This document shows, piece by piece, positions 35,108 to 44,182 of a stretch of DNA of 64,000 nucleotides. Source of the stretch: Shouchella clausii. Its GTDB lineage: Bacteria; Bacillota; Bacilli; Bacillales; Bacillaceae_D. Location: the NCBI RefSeq assembly GCF_001598215.1, contig NZ_BCXJ01000006.1, positions 248,001 to 312,000 of the forward strand, written 5' to 3'. The translations under genes were made by a program, and so were the position numbers. The notes beneath the pieces are model-generated. The model worked only from the letters and a program-made list of their open reading frames with translations, was not told the DNA's origin and did no database searches. Every line of letters starts with the position of its first letter. Position 1 is the first letter of the stretch.

Positions 35108-36400
35108 TTATTCAAAGAATGTTTTAAACCAACTTTTCATTTTTGATTCTTTTTTTGCTTCCTGGCGTTTCGGTTCATGCCCAGTAGTCCGAAGTGGTTG
35201 GTTGTTTTCACTAGAGTCTGCTGTTTCAGCCTCTGATAATTGCGAGAATGCCGCAGCAACTTCCTTCCCTTGAACACGTCCATTTTTATGGGCAAACTGA
35301 ATTAAACCGATGCTGACGGTATATTTCGGTTCCCGGACGCCAATGTAGTTCGGGATGGCCACACGGACATTGCCTTGGAGCATGTCCTTTGTCAGCTCAA
35401 GCACGCCAGGGAGCATCACTGTCCCGCCAGTCAGTACGAAACCGCTCGGAAAATGCCTAAACCCTAAGCGGACGAGCTCTTTTGCCGACAGTTCTAAAAT
35501 TTCCTCGACCCGTGGCTCGATAATATGAGCAAGATCAAGCTGTGTAAGCATTTCTTTTTCATTAGAACCTACCGTTTGGATCGCAAATTGCTCATCGGAG
35601 GATGCTTCCTCGATAAACGCGTGGCCGTATTTGCATTTAATACGCTCTGCTTCCTCTGTTGTCAAGCGCAAGCCGACAGCCAAATCGTTCGTAATATGAT
35701 CACCGCCTATAGGCAATACAGAAGTAGCCACCAGCGTGCCTTGCTCAAAAACAGAAATCGTTGTTGAGCCACCGCCAATGTCGATAACACAGACGCCGAG
35801 GCTTTTTTCATCTTTTGAAACCGCAACAGCACCTGTCGCCAGCCCATTCAAACAAATTTCTGCCACTTCCAAGCCTGCCCGTTCTACGCAGCGTAACAAA
35901 TTATGAAGAACGGTTTTGGCACCTGTAATCATTGTACCTTCCATTTCCAAACGGACGCCAATCATTCCTTTTGGATCTGTAATTTCATCAAGGCCATCAA
36001 CAATAAATTGTTTTGGGATCACATCGATGATTTCCCGCTCTGGCGGGATGGATACCACTTGTGCAGCATCCATGACTCGGCGGACATCCTCCACGCCGAT
36101 TTCCCGATCGCTTGAAGAAACGGCAACAACCCCGTGGCACGGCAACAGCTCTACATGGCTGCCGTTCACACCGACGACAACGTGCTTAATCGTAATACCA
36201 ACCATGCGTTCAGCTTGGTCAACAGCACGTTCAATTGATTTCACCGTTTCATCTATATCAACAATCGTGCCTTTCTTAATTCCTTCGGATGGAACATTGC
36301 CAACCCCTAATATATTGATTGAGCCATTGGCAACTTCGGCTACAATGACCCGTACAGAGGATGTTCCAATATCTAAACTAACATAAGTGTCACTGCTCAC
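35108..36400 (-). CDS. ftsA: Cell division protein FtsA
   Basis: Actin-like protein that anchors FtsZ to the membrane. The 430-residue product begins [20 protein letters not shown] with the ATPase phosphate-1 motif. It has [13 protein letters not shown] near residue 205 and adenosine motif [15 protein letters not shown] near residue 320. The C-terminal amphipathic membrane-targeting helix is [10 protein letters not shown]. Two GTG codons in tandem (36403, 36400) follow GGAGG; the second has the better 7-nt spacing. A sigma-H type promoter lies upstream. Confidence 0.96.
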   Translation of the reverse strand: MSSDTYVSLDIGTSSVRVIVAEVANGSINILGVGNVPSEGIKKGTIVDIDETVKSIERAVDQAERMVGITIKHVVVGVNGSHVELLPCHGVVAVSSSDREIGVEDVRRVMDAAQVVSIPPEREIIDVIPKQFIVDGLDEITDPKGMIGVRLEMEGTMITGAKTVLHNLLRCVERAGLEVAEICLNGLATGAVAVSKDEKSLGVCVIDIGGGSTTISVFEQGTLVATSVLPIGGDHITNDLAVGLRLTTEEAERIKCKYGHAFIEEASSDEQFAIQTVGSNEKEMLTQLDLAHIIEPRVEEILELSAKELVRLGFRHFPSGFVLTGGTVMLPGVLELTKDMLQGNVRVAIPNYIGVREPKYTVSIGLIQFAHKNGRVQGKEVAAAFSQLSEAETADSSENNQPLRTTGHEPKRQEAKKESKMKSWFKTFFE

Positions 36401-36473
36401 CACGGCACCTCCCCATCTGCAAAGTCATGGTGTCTCCTCTTTAAAATCGGTTCTTTTTTCCAGTACGTAAAGT

Positions 36474-36500
36474 ATTCAACATGCATTTATGGAATCCTTT
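36474..36500 (-). promoter_or_regulatory. Sigma-H type promoter for ftsA-ftsZ
   Basis: AAAGGATTC (36500-36492), an 11-bp spacer and GTTGAAT (36480-36474) on the minus strand match the sigma-H pattern RNAGGAWWW N11-12 RNNGAAT at all but one position. B. subtilis ftsAZ also has a sigma-H promoter, used for the sporulation shift of Z-rings. Confidence 0.7.
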
Positions 36501-36723
36501 AAATCTCGCAGTTTCTTATGTATAAAAGTAAGCCTGGCAAGACTCTTTCTATTTAGTCTACACCAAGATGGAGAAGGTGAAAAGCCAAAACCTTCCCCCG
36601 CTTGGCTCCTAGGTCCTACTTTTTATCCAAACCATCCCTTTGCAAACCAGTTCATAGCGGCTTTGAACAAGCATCGTATTGCGCTTGCGTTACATGTTGA
36701 TGTCAAAAATTGAATCAAAATGC
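36501..36723. other. Gap between divIB and the ftsA promoter
   Basis: Together with the ftsA promoter region this makes a 320-bp interval where B. subtilis carries ylxW, ylxX and sbp. I see no coding sequence here, only a weak inverted repeat (GAAGG/CCTTC near 36574-36597). Confidence 0.6.
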
Positions 36724-37485
36724 CTATTGGCTGTCATGTTCTGTTTCTTTGAAATACGGGCTCATTTTCATATAAAGAACGCCTTGTTTTTCAGGGTCAA
36801 GTTGGGCGGCTACTTGCGGGTAAGGCTGCATCGATTGAGCAAAGGACTCGACATTTGTTTTGACTTCATTGCCGTCTGTCATATACAGCGTTAATTCCGA
36901 AGGCTGCGTGCTTGTTGGCGTAAACAAAATCTCAGAAATCCGTCCGACAATTTCAGGGGCTGTTTGAACAAGCTCCTCTCCAAGCTGTGCAAGAACTTCA
37001 TCATCGTTGAAGCCGACTAAAACTGGCGCATCCCCGACAAGCTGTCCGTTCGGTACAGGGTCAAGCGTTTCTCCGTTTTGCAATAGCGGCAAATACGTGT
37101 CCCCTTCAGCGACATAACCAACGCGTGGGTACTCGCTTACAGTAATTCGCACGGACACAGGAAGCTCACGTTCAATTTTGGCACTCTCGATTTCTTTCAA
37201 TGATGTTATTGCCTCTTCCCGTTCCCCTTCTGACAAATGCCAAATATTCATGCCCTCTTCTAGGCCGCTTGCTTCTAAGATCGTCTCATCAGCAACGAGT
37301 TGGTTGCCGTTTATATGTATGGTTTTCACACCGCTAAGGGGGCTTTGGAAATAAACCAAAACGACAATCAATAAAAAGAACAACAAAATAAATGCGAGGA
37401 TCCGCCGATTTGCTTTTTGCTTCCGCTTTTCCTGCAACGTTGGAATCCGCTCATTCACCGATACCACTTTTTTATCTTGACTCAC
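36724..37485 (-). CDS. divIB: Cell division protein DivIB/FtsQ
   Basis: Bitopic division protein that works with FtsL and DivIC to control septal wall synthesis. The 253-residue product has a cytoplasmic basic segment (EKRKQKANRR), one membrane helix (ILAFILLFFLLIVVLVYF) near residues 29-46, and an extracytoplasmic POTRA domain starting SGVKTIHINGNQLV followed by the FtsQ domain. It starts at a GTG (37485) after GGAGGAG; the upstream ATG in frame has no site. In B. subtilis murG and murB precede it; here they do not. Confidence 0.93.
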   Translation of the reverse strand: MSQDKKVVSVNERIPTLQEKRKQKANRRILAFILLFFLLIVVLVYFQSPLSGVKTIHINGNQLVADETILEASGLEEGMNIWHLSEGEREEAITSLKEIESAKIERELPVSVRITVSEYPRVGYVAEGDTYLPLLQNGETLDPVPNGQLVGDAPVLVGFNDDEVLAQLGEELVQTAPEIVGRISEILFTPTSTQPSELTLYMTDGNEVKTNVESFAQSMQPYPQVAAQLDPEKQGVLYMKMSPYFKETEHDSQ

Positions 37486-37635
37486 TTGTGCTCCTCCAAA
37501 CTGCTCGAAATGCGAACAAGTCACAGGCATCATTTTTCACGGCTTGTTTCCATATTCTGGTTGAACTTAGCACGAAACGATGTTTTCGTTGCTTATTTCT
37601 CCATTTTAGCATGTTTTCCTGTTTGCCACTACAAT

Positions 37636-37670
37636 ACAACAAACAGAGAGCGATCATTTTTCGCTCTCTG
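37636..37670 (-). terminator. Terminator after spoVE
   Basis: CAGAGAGCGA and TCGCTCTCTG form a perfect 10-bp stem with a 7-nt loop, followed on the minus strand by TTTGTTGT. It lies within 45 bp of the spoVE stop. Confidence 0.85.
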
Positions 37671-37678
37671 TCCGATCA

Positions 37679-38776
37679 TTATCTTGCATGCCGGCTAATA
37701 TTTAACAACACACCGATGGAGACAAGCATAAGCGTTAACGACGACCCTCCATAGCTTAATAGCGGAAGGGTAATGCCAGTGACTGGCATCAGCCCTGTCA
37801 CGACGCCAATATTAATCATTACTTGAATGGCAATCATGGTAATAATGCCGATGGCCAAAAAGCTTCCGAACAAGTCTGGAGCCCCTAGTGCAATACGGAT
37901 GCCGCGCCAATAAAGGATCGCAAATAACAACAGTACGGTCACTCCACCTAAAAACCCCATTTCTTCGGCCAGGATCGCAAAGATAAAGTCTGTTTGTGGC
38001 TCAGGCAAATAAAAATATTTTTGCCTGCTTTCGCCAAGGCCCATGCCGAGCAAGCCCCCAGGACCGATGGCCAGCAACGATTGGATAATTTGAAAACCGC
38101 TGCCGAGTGGGTCACTCCACGGATCCATAAAAGAGGTGATTCGCTGGATTCGGTAAGGGGCGCTGGCAATAAGCGCCACAAATCCGAACACACCGATTAA
38201 GCCAAGTGCGACAAAATGCTTGATCCGCGCGCCTGCAGTGAAAATCATTACTGTACAAGTTCCAACCATGACGGCACCTGTACCAAGGTCAGGTTGCATC
38301 ATAATAAGAGCAAAAGCCAACAGAACAAGGCCTAGAGAAGGGACTAACCCTTTTTTTATCGTAACAATCCATTTTTGGTGATCGGCTAGAAACTTTGCAA
38401 GGAAAATAATCATTGCCATTTTCATAAACTCAGATGGCTGGATTGAAAAGGCACCAACGCCAAGCCAGCTTTGAGCCCCGCCGCGGACAAGGCCGACCCC
38501 AGGGATAAGCACAATAACGAGCAAAGCAAAACAGACAATTAAAATGCTCTTGCTGTATGTGCGCCATACCCAATAGTCTAATCGCATCATCACAAACATC
38601 AGTAAAACGCCTGTTCCGCCAAAAAACAATTGTCGTTTTGCAAAGAAAAACGAATCGCTGAAACGGTAAGAGGCCCAAGCCGCACTGGCACTATAAACCA
38701 TGATTAAGCCAATGACTAAAAGCGCAATCGTTACAGCAAGTAGAGTTAAATCGGGGGCAGATTTCTGTTTTCCCAT
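37679..38776 (-). CDS. spoVE: SEDS-family protein SpoVE (FtsW/RodA type)
   Basis: Polytopic peptidoglycan polymerase of the SEDS family. The 365-residue product has about ten membrane segments and the family motifs LGVGAFSIQPSEFMKM near residue 110 and LPEPQTDFIFAILAEEMGF near residue 260. The end is PLLSYGGSSLTLMLVSIGVLLNI. Position beside the mur genes and near spoVD points to SpoVE, which builds the spore cortex with SpoVD; FtsW would look similar. The ATG at 38776 follows GAGGTG. Terminators flank the gene on both sides. Confidence 0.9.
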   Translation of the reverse strand: MGKQKSAPDLTLLAVTIALLVIGLIMVYSASAAWASYRFSDSFFFAKRQLFFGGTGVLLMFVMMRLDYWVWRTYSKSILIVCFALLVIVLIPGVGLVRGGAQSWLGVGAFSIQPSEFMKMAMIIFLAKFLADHQKWIVTIKKGLVPSLGLVLLAFALIMMQPDLGTGAVMVGTCTVMIFTAGARIKHFVALGLIGVFGFVALIASAPYRIQRITSFMDPWSDPLGSGFQIIQSLLAIGPGGLLGMGLGESRQKYFYLPEPQTDFIFAILAEEMGFLGGVTVLLLFAILYWRGIRIALGAPDLFGSFLAIGIITMIAIQVMINIGVVTGLMPVTGITLPLLSYGGSSLTLMLVSIGVLLNISRHAR

Positions 38777-38809
38777 CACACACCTCGGCTTCATGCGACT
38801 TCTAACACT

Positions 38810-38839
38810 ACTATATGAAGCCGAAGCGGCAAACATGTC
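38810..38839 (-). promoter_or_regulatory. Possible sigma-E promoter of spoVE
   Basis: CATATAGT (38817-38810) resembles the sigma-E -10 pattern CATACANT. The -35 position 17 bp upstream (GACAT, 38839-38835) is weak. It lies between the murD terminator and the spoVE start, where a separate promoter is expected. Confidence 0.35.
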
Positions 38840-38851
38840 CATTAGCACTGT

Positions 38852-38882
38852 AAAAGAAAAGCCTGCTGTTTCCAGCAGACTT
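38852..38882 (-). terminator. Terminator after the mur genes
   Basis: AAGTCTGCTG and CAGCAGGCTT form a 10-position stem with one G-U pair and a 4-nt loop, then TTCTTTT on the minus strand. It is preceded by TGTCTGA. It separates murD from spoVE. Confidence 0.85.
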
Positions 38883-38951
38883 CAGACAGAGTGATTCATG
38901 CAGATGCGCGTACATTTGCGTTTGCTGCTTTTTACAGGCTATTCACCGCCT

Positions 38952-40307
38952 TTACGATGGTTTGATTATCGTGTTTACATAATCAAGAAATTCATCGCCT
39001 CGCTCCTCAAAAGAGCGGTATTGGTCCCAGCTGGCGCAAGCTGGAGACAGAAGGATAACGTCACCAGGTTTTGATAGTGACACCGCTTTTTCCGCGGCGT
39101 CTTTGACCCGTTCAGCCGCAATCCCTTGGACATTTGCTTTAGCTGCCAATGCCAACAGTTTGCTTTTTGTTTCACCGTATGCAACGACGGCCTTAACATG
39201 TTTTAGACTCACCAACAGCTCGTCAAAATCGTTGCCGCGGTCAAGCCCGCCGGCAATTAAAACAACTGGTTTTGCAAACCCCGATAGCGCTGCTTTTGTT
39301 GCTAGTATATTCGTTGCCTTTGAATCATTGTAAAACTGCCGCTCTTCCCAACTCCCCACATATTGAAGTCGGTGTTTCACTCCAGGGAAATGACAGAGCA
39401 CATGCCTAATTTGTTCTACTGTCGCCCCTGCCAAGCGAGCCGCCGCAGTAGCGGCTAACATATTTTCGACGTTATGTGCCCCTGGTAATACGGCATCAGC
39501 CAATGCAAGGATCGGTTCTTCTTTAAAAAAGATCGTACCGTCTCTCACATAAGCGCCGTCTTCGACGACATTGATGCGCGAAAACGGGACAAGCGTAGCG
39601 CCTGTACCTGCAATGGCCTGAACGACTGCAGGATCATCCGCATTGTACACAAGACAGTCAGTAGGGCCCATATTGGCAGCAATCCGCGCCTTTGCCGCTA
39701 TGTAGTCTTCACGAGTGCCATGGTAGTCCAAATGGGCGTCAAATACATTCAGCCAAACAGCTACCTTTGGCTGAAACGCATTAGTGCCCATTAATTGAAA
39801 ACTAGAAACTTCCAGCACGATCACATGTTCAGCCTTTGCCTTTTGAGCTACTTCTGAGGCTACCGTGCCAATATTTCCGGCAATTAGCGGCTTACGCCCA
39901 CTATGCTCAAGCATTTCTTTCACCAATGTCGTCGTCGTTGTTTTGCCATTTGAGCCAGTAATGGCGACAATTTCGGCTTCCGAAATCAAATAGGCGAGCT
40001 CGATTTCGGTCCAAATGGGAATGCCACGCGCTTCCGCTTCTTTTACCAGTACATTTGTGTAAGGAATACCGGGATTTTTCACAAGCAAGCTACAGCCATC
40101 AAGAACGGTAAGCGGGTGTCCGCCGCACACCACTTGAATGCCGGCAGCCTCTAGTTCGCTTGCCTGTGGTTGTTCAGCACGGCTTTTACTGTCGTTAATG
40201 ACGACCTCTGCTCCTAAACGGGCAAGCAGCAACGCCGAAGCTGCTCCGCTTTTCGCCATGCCTAGAACGAGGACGCGCTTTCCGCTCAATTCCTTTACTT
40301 GCTTCAT
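38952..40307 (-). CDS. murD: UDP-N-acetylmuramoylalanine--D-glutamate ligase
   Basis: Adds D-glutamate to UDP-MurNAc-L-Ala. The 451-residue Mur ligase starts [20 protein letters not shown] with its Rossmann-like N-domain. The ATP-binding loop is [14 protein letters not shown] near residue 117. The central domain has [16 protein letters not shown], and the C-domain has HRLQYVG and NDSKATN near residue 320. The ATG overlaps the mraY stop (ATGA), indicating coupling. It is the last gene before a terminator. Confidence 0.96.
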   Translation of the reverse strand: MKQVKELSGKRVLVLGMAKSGAASALLLARLGAEVVINDSKSRAEQPQASELEAAGIQVVCGGHPLTVLDGCSLLVKNPGIPYTNVLVKEAEARGIPIWTEIELAYLISEAEIVAITGSNGKTTTTTLVKEMLEHSGRKPLIAGNIGTVASEVAQKAKAEHVIVLEVSSFQLMGTNAFQPKVAVWLNVFDAHLDYHGTREDYIAAKARIAANMGPTDCLVYNADDPAVVQAIAGTGATLVPFSRINVVEDGAYVRDGTIFFKEEPILALADAVLPGAHNVENMLAATAAARLAGATVEQIRHVLCHFPGVKHRLQYVGSWEERQFYNDSKATNILATKAALSGFAKPVVLIAGGLDRGNDFDELLVSLKHVKAVVAYGETKSKLLALAAKANVQGIAAERVKDAAEKAVSLSKPGDVILLSPACASWDQYRSFEERGDEFLDYVNTIIKPS

Positions 40308-41281
40308 GTCAGCCACACTCCAATGTAAATGCCCATAACGGCAAAGATCATGCCGACAAGCCAAAATGTCACGACTACTCGCCATTCGGACCAACCAACA
40401 AGCTCGTAATGGTGATGCAATGGGCTCATTCGAAACACACGCTTCCCTGTCAATTTAAACGATGCTACTTGAATGATGACCGAGAGCGTTTCAATGACGA
40501 ACACGCCCCCAACAATAATGAGCATCAACTCCATTTTTGTCAGGATGGCGATCGCAGCAATTGCCCCGCCAAGAGCAAGGGAGCCTGTATCTCCCATAAA
40601 TACTTTTGCTGGATGGGCATTAAAGACGAGAAACCCTAAAAGCGCTCCAGTAATGGCTGTCGAAAATAAAGCCGTGTCAATGAATCCTCCGCTCCAAGCA
40701 AGGATGGCAAAGGCGCCAAAAGCGATTGAACCGGTGCCAGCCAAGAGCCCGTCAAGGCCATCAGTCAAATTGACGGCATTGCTCGCCCCGAGCAGCATCA
40801 AGACAATCAAAATGAGGTAGAACCAGCCTAAATCAAAGCCAAACGTTGTGCCTGGAATGGCGATAAATGTATCAAAGCCAATCGCAAGCAATCCGATATA
40901 GAAAATAGCAGCAATGACTAGCTGACCTGCTAGCTTTTGCTTGGATGTCAAGCCGAGATTGTGCTTGCGCACCACTTTTAAATAGTCGTCAACAAAACCG
41001 ACGATCCCATAACCAAGCGTAACAACCATTAACAACAACAATTCTGGAGTGAATCCTGTGATGGCGATCCCAATCGCGAGGGCACTGATGAAAATCGATA
41101 AGACAATAACAATACCGCCCATTGTTGGCGTACCGCTTTTTTTCTGATGGGATTTCGGTCCTTCTTCACGGATGCTCTGCCCAAACTTCAATTTCCGCAA
41201 AAAGGGAATAAACAGCGGTGACATAATAACAGCAGCCGCAAATGAGAGAATGAGAACGAACAACAGCGTCCATTCTTCCAT
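40304..41281 (-). CDS. mraY: Phospho-N-acetylmuramoyl-pentapeptide transferase
   Basis: Transfers phospho-MurNAc-pentapeptide to undecaprenyl phosphate, forming lipid I in the membrane. The 325-residue product has about ten membrane helices. Conserved motifs are KSGTPTMGG near residue 49, the catalytic DDYLK near residue 99, [12 protein letters not shown] near residue 170, [13 protein letters not shown] near residue 224 and [13 protein letters not shown] near residue 290. The ATG at 41281 follows AAAGGAGG. It is tightly packed between murF and murD. Confidence 0.97.
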   Translation of the reverse strand: MEEWTLLFVLILSFAAAVIMSPLFIPFLRKLKFGQSIREEGPKSHQKKSGTPTMGGIVIVLSIFISALAIGIAITGFTPELLLLMVVTLGYGIVGFVDDYLKVVRKHNLGLTSKQKLAGQLVIAAIFYIGLLAIGFDTFIAIPGTTFGFDLGWFYLILIVLMLLGASNAVNLTDGLDGLLAGTGSIAFGAFAILAWSGGFIDTALFSTAITGALLGFLVFNAHPAKVFMGDTGSLALGGAIAAIAILTKMELMLIIVGGVFVIETLSVIIQVASFKLTGKRVFRMSPLHHHYELVGWSEWRVVVTFWLVGMIFAVMGIYIGVWLT

Positions 41282-41282
41282 A

Positions 41283-42644
41283 TTAATTGCCTCCTTTGAC
41301 AGCCGGTAAAACTTCCTCAAGCGCCAATCCGCGTGAAGCTTTTATTAATACAACGGTGTCTTTCGTATAGTAAGGTTTCAAAAGTTCGGCTGCTTCCGCA
41401 ACCGTATCAGCATGGACAAGCGAAATGTGGCTGTCCTTTTTATCAAGTTGGGCCTCGTAAATCCATCGGCCTTTTTTGCCGACTGTCACAACGTCTGTGA
41501 TTGGCGGCTCAATGGCAACAGCAACGCTTTTGTGAAGAGCTTTTTCATCTTGGCCTAGCTCATAAATATCTCCTAGGACAAGAACGCGTCTTTTATAATG
41601 GGGCAGCTCTTTCACAGTCTCAATTGCCGCTTTCATCGATGTTGGATTGGCGTTGTAAGCGTCATTAATGATCGTCGAGCCGTTTGGCCCTTTAAGCTTC
41701 TCTAGCCGCATACCCGTTATCGCCAAGGAAGAAAGTTGTTTTTGGATCACAGCATTGCTAAAACCTAGCTTTTGCGCAAGCAAAATCGCGTAAGCAGCAT
41801 TTTTGACATTATGCTTGCCTAACATTGTAAGTTGCCAGCGTGCGCCGTTCAAATAAAAGACATAGCCATTTTCTAGCGTTTCGACGTCACTTATTTTGGT
41901 TGCCGCCTGATCAGAAAAACCAACTGTCGTTTCCGCTTGTTCGTTATACGGACTTAGCAATGGTTCGTCTCCGTCGAATAACAACCAGTTTTCCTTTATG
42001 AGCCCATCAGCAATTTCCATTTTTGCAGCCGCAATCCCTTCACGAGAACCTAAATGCTCGATATGGGCATCGCCAATGCTAGTAATAATGGCTGCATTTG
42101 GCTTCGCTATTTGCGTAAGCGTCGAAATTTCCCCCGCATGGTTCATTCCCATCTCAACGACCGCATAACTGCAGTCTTCTGGCATGGACAGCAATGTGAG
42201 GGGGACGCCAATATGGTTATTCAAATTCCCTTTCGTTTTATGGACAGTAGCCGTTCCAGCTAACACACTAGCAACTATATCCTTTGTCGTTGTTTTTCCG
42301 TTTGAGCCGGTAATGCCAATAACAAACGGATTCACTTTTTCACGGTACGCTTGCGCCAAAGCCTGCAGTGCTAACAACGTGTCTTCCACATAGTAAAGCT
42401 GGAACGTCTTTGGCAACTGCTCAGGCACAGGCTCCTGTTCATGCCAAAGAGCACCTGTTGCCCCTGCTTCAATCGCTTGTTCAATAAAGCGATGGCCATC
42501 AAACCGTTCTCCCTTTAAAGGCACAAACAGCCCATTTTCCATGCGCTGCCGCGTGTCCGTCGAAACGCCTGAAAAGCCGCGCCCGTCTTCTTCCAAACGG
42601 CTTCCTTTCGCAATGGATTTCAGCAAACTTGCATCGATCTTCAT
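41283..42644 (-). CDS. murF: UDP-N-acetylmuramoyl-tripeptide--D-alanyl-D-alanine ligase
   Basis: Completes the cytoplasmic pentapeptide precursor by adding D-Ala-D-Ala. The 453-residue product has the N-domain [19 protein letters not shown], the ATP loop [15 protein letters not shown] near residue 108, [10 protein letters not shown] near residue 158, and the C-domain [17 protein letters not shown] near residue 315. It overlaps murE by 4 bases and is followed by mraY after 1 bp. Confidence 0.96.
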   Translation of the reverse strand: MKIDASLLKSIAKGSRLEEDGRGFSGVSTDTRQRMENGLFVPLKGERFDGHRFIEQAIEAGATGALWHEQEPVPEQLPKTFQLYYVEDTLLALQALAQAYREKVNPFVIGITGSNGKTTTKDIVASVLAGTATVHKTKGNLNNHIGVPLTLLSMPEDCSYAVVEMGMNHAGEISTLTQIAKPNAAIITSIGDAHIEHLGSREGIAAAKMEIADGLIKENWLLFDGDEPLLSPYNEQAETTVGFSDQAATKISDVETLENGYVFYLNGARWQLTMLGKHNVKNAAYAILLAQKLGFSNAVIQKQLSSLAITGMRLEKLKGPNGSTIINDAYNANPTSMKAAIETVKELPHYKRRVLVLGDIYELGQDEKALHKSVAVAIEPPITDVVTVGKKGRWIYEAQLDKKDSHISLVHADTVAEAAELLKPYYTKDTVVLIKASRGLALEEVLPAVKGGN

Positions 42645-44104
42645 TGTATCCGCTCCTTCAGCGCATCGCGGGCCACTTCTCGGTCATCAAAATGAATCCG
42701 TTGACGGCCAATTTCCTGATACGTTTCATGCCCTTTGCCAGCAATCACGACAATGTCTCCTGTATGTGCCGCAGCAATCGCTTGCTCGATTGCCGTTTTC
42801 CGGTCAACAATGACGGTGTATTGGTCTGGGTCAAGCCCCTCCGTAATATCGGCAAGAATCGCATTAGGGTCTTCGGTACGAGGATTATCTGACGTAAATA
42901 TTGTTCGATCTGCATATTGCACGGCAATCCGCCCCATAACAGGGCGCTTTGTCGCATCGCGATCTCCTCCGCAGCCTACGACTACATGAATGTCATTATC
43001 TGCAAAGTCTTGGACGGTTTGCAACACATTTTCGAGGCTGTCAGGCGTGTGTGCATAGTCAACAATCACGGTAAAGTCTTGCCCTTCATCGACAGGTTCA
43101 AAACGCCCCGCTACACCTGTGACTTTTTCTAGACTAGCCTTAATCGTGGAGAGAGACAAACCTGAGACATAAGCGCTGGCAGCAGCAGCAAGGGCGTTGT
43201 AGACATTAAACAAGCCAATCAGTTTGAGCTGGACATCGGTTTTTTCACCAAAAACATGTAATGTGAACCGCGTGCCCGCAGCGCTTACTTTAATGTTTTC
43301 CCCGTAAACGTCCGCTTGTTTTTTGATGCCGTATGTGACGACGTCCGCCGTTGTCATCTGAATGAGCCGGTCGCTGGCAGGGTCATCGCTGTTTATGACA
43401 GCGGTTTTGCCGTCATATGTATTTCCTAGTTGTGAAAATAATAAGCTTTTTGCATAAAGGTAACGCTCCATCGTCTCATGGTAATCAATATGGTCGGGGG
43501 TTAAATTTGTAAACACGGCAATATCATAATCACAGCCGCGCACACGACCTAAATGCAACGCATGGGAAGATACTTCCATTACCGCTGTCTCGACTTGCTT
43601 GTTTACCATTGAGGCAAACCGCTGTTGCAACACAAGTGATTCAGGCGTCGTATTCCGTGTTTCAATCGTCTCATCGCCAATCTTTGTATAAAGCGTGCCG
43701 ATGAGGCCGGTTTTCTGACCTGCCTCACGAAACATCGTATCTAGAATGTGCGTGACAGATGTTTTCCCATTCGTGCCTGTCACACCGATCAGCTGCAATC
43801 GTTTCGTCGGCTCTCCGTAAAAATGACTCGCCAACCGCGCCATTGCTCGTTTTGTATCACGGACTACTACGACAGGCACATCAAGGGCAAGAGGGCGCTC
43901 AGCAACAACGGCGACCGCCCCTTTTTCTACAGCCTGATTTGCAAAGTCATGCCCATCAACGGTATAGCCATTAATGCAAAAAAACAATGTCCCTTGTTTC
44001 ACTAAACGCGAATCCATTTCTAAATGCGCAATCTCTATTGATTGGTGTTCTTTTTTTAAAGGTGTAATGCCCCGAAGCACACGAAGCAATTCTTTCAATT
44101 CCAT
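42641..44104 (-). CDS. murE: UDP-MurNAc-tripeptide synthetase, meso-diaminopimelate-adding
   Basis: Adds the third residue of the stem peptide. The 487-residue ligase has the ATP loop GVTGTNGKTSVTHIL near residue 108 and TTPESL. The substrate-specifying DNPR motif is in FTSDNPRTEDPNAI near residues 405-418, which indicates meso-diaminopimelate rather than lysine. The start at 44104 (MELKELLRVLRG) follows GGAGG with a 7-nt gap; the upstream open extension is dismissed. It precedes murF with a 4-base overlap. Confidence 0.96.
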   Translation of the reverse strand: MELKELLRVLRGITPLKKEHQSIEIAHLEMDSRLVKQGTLFFCINGYTVDGHDFANQAVEKGAVAVVAERPLALDVPVVVVRDTKRAMARLASHFYGEPTKRLQLIGVTGTNGKTSVTHILDTMFREAGQKTGLIGTLYTKIGDETIETRNTTPESLVLQQRFASMVNKQVETAVMEVSSHALHLGRVRGCDYDIAVFTNLTPDHIDYHETMERYLYAKSLLFSQLGNTYDGKTAVINSDDPASDRLIQMTTADVVTYGIKKQADVYGENIKVSAAGTRFTLHVFGEKTDVQLKLIGLFNVYNALAAAASAYVSGLSLSTIKASLEKVTGVAGRFEPVDEGQDFTVIVDYAHTPDSLENVLQTVQDFADNDIHVVVGCGGDRDATKRPVMGRIAVQYADRTIFTSDNPRTEDPNAILADITEGLDPDQYTVIVDRKTAIEQAIAAAHTGDIVVIAGKGHETYQEIGRQRIHFDDREVARDALKERIQ

Positions 44105-44182
44105 GTTAATGCCTCCAAAGTTTTGACAGTCCACCGTATTGGAAAACGATGAATGAGCAGAATAAAAACATACGTATCCATT

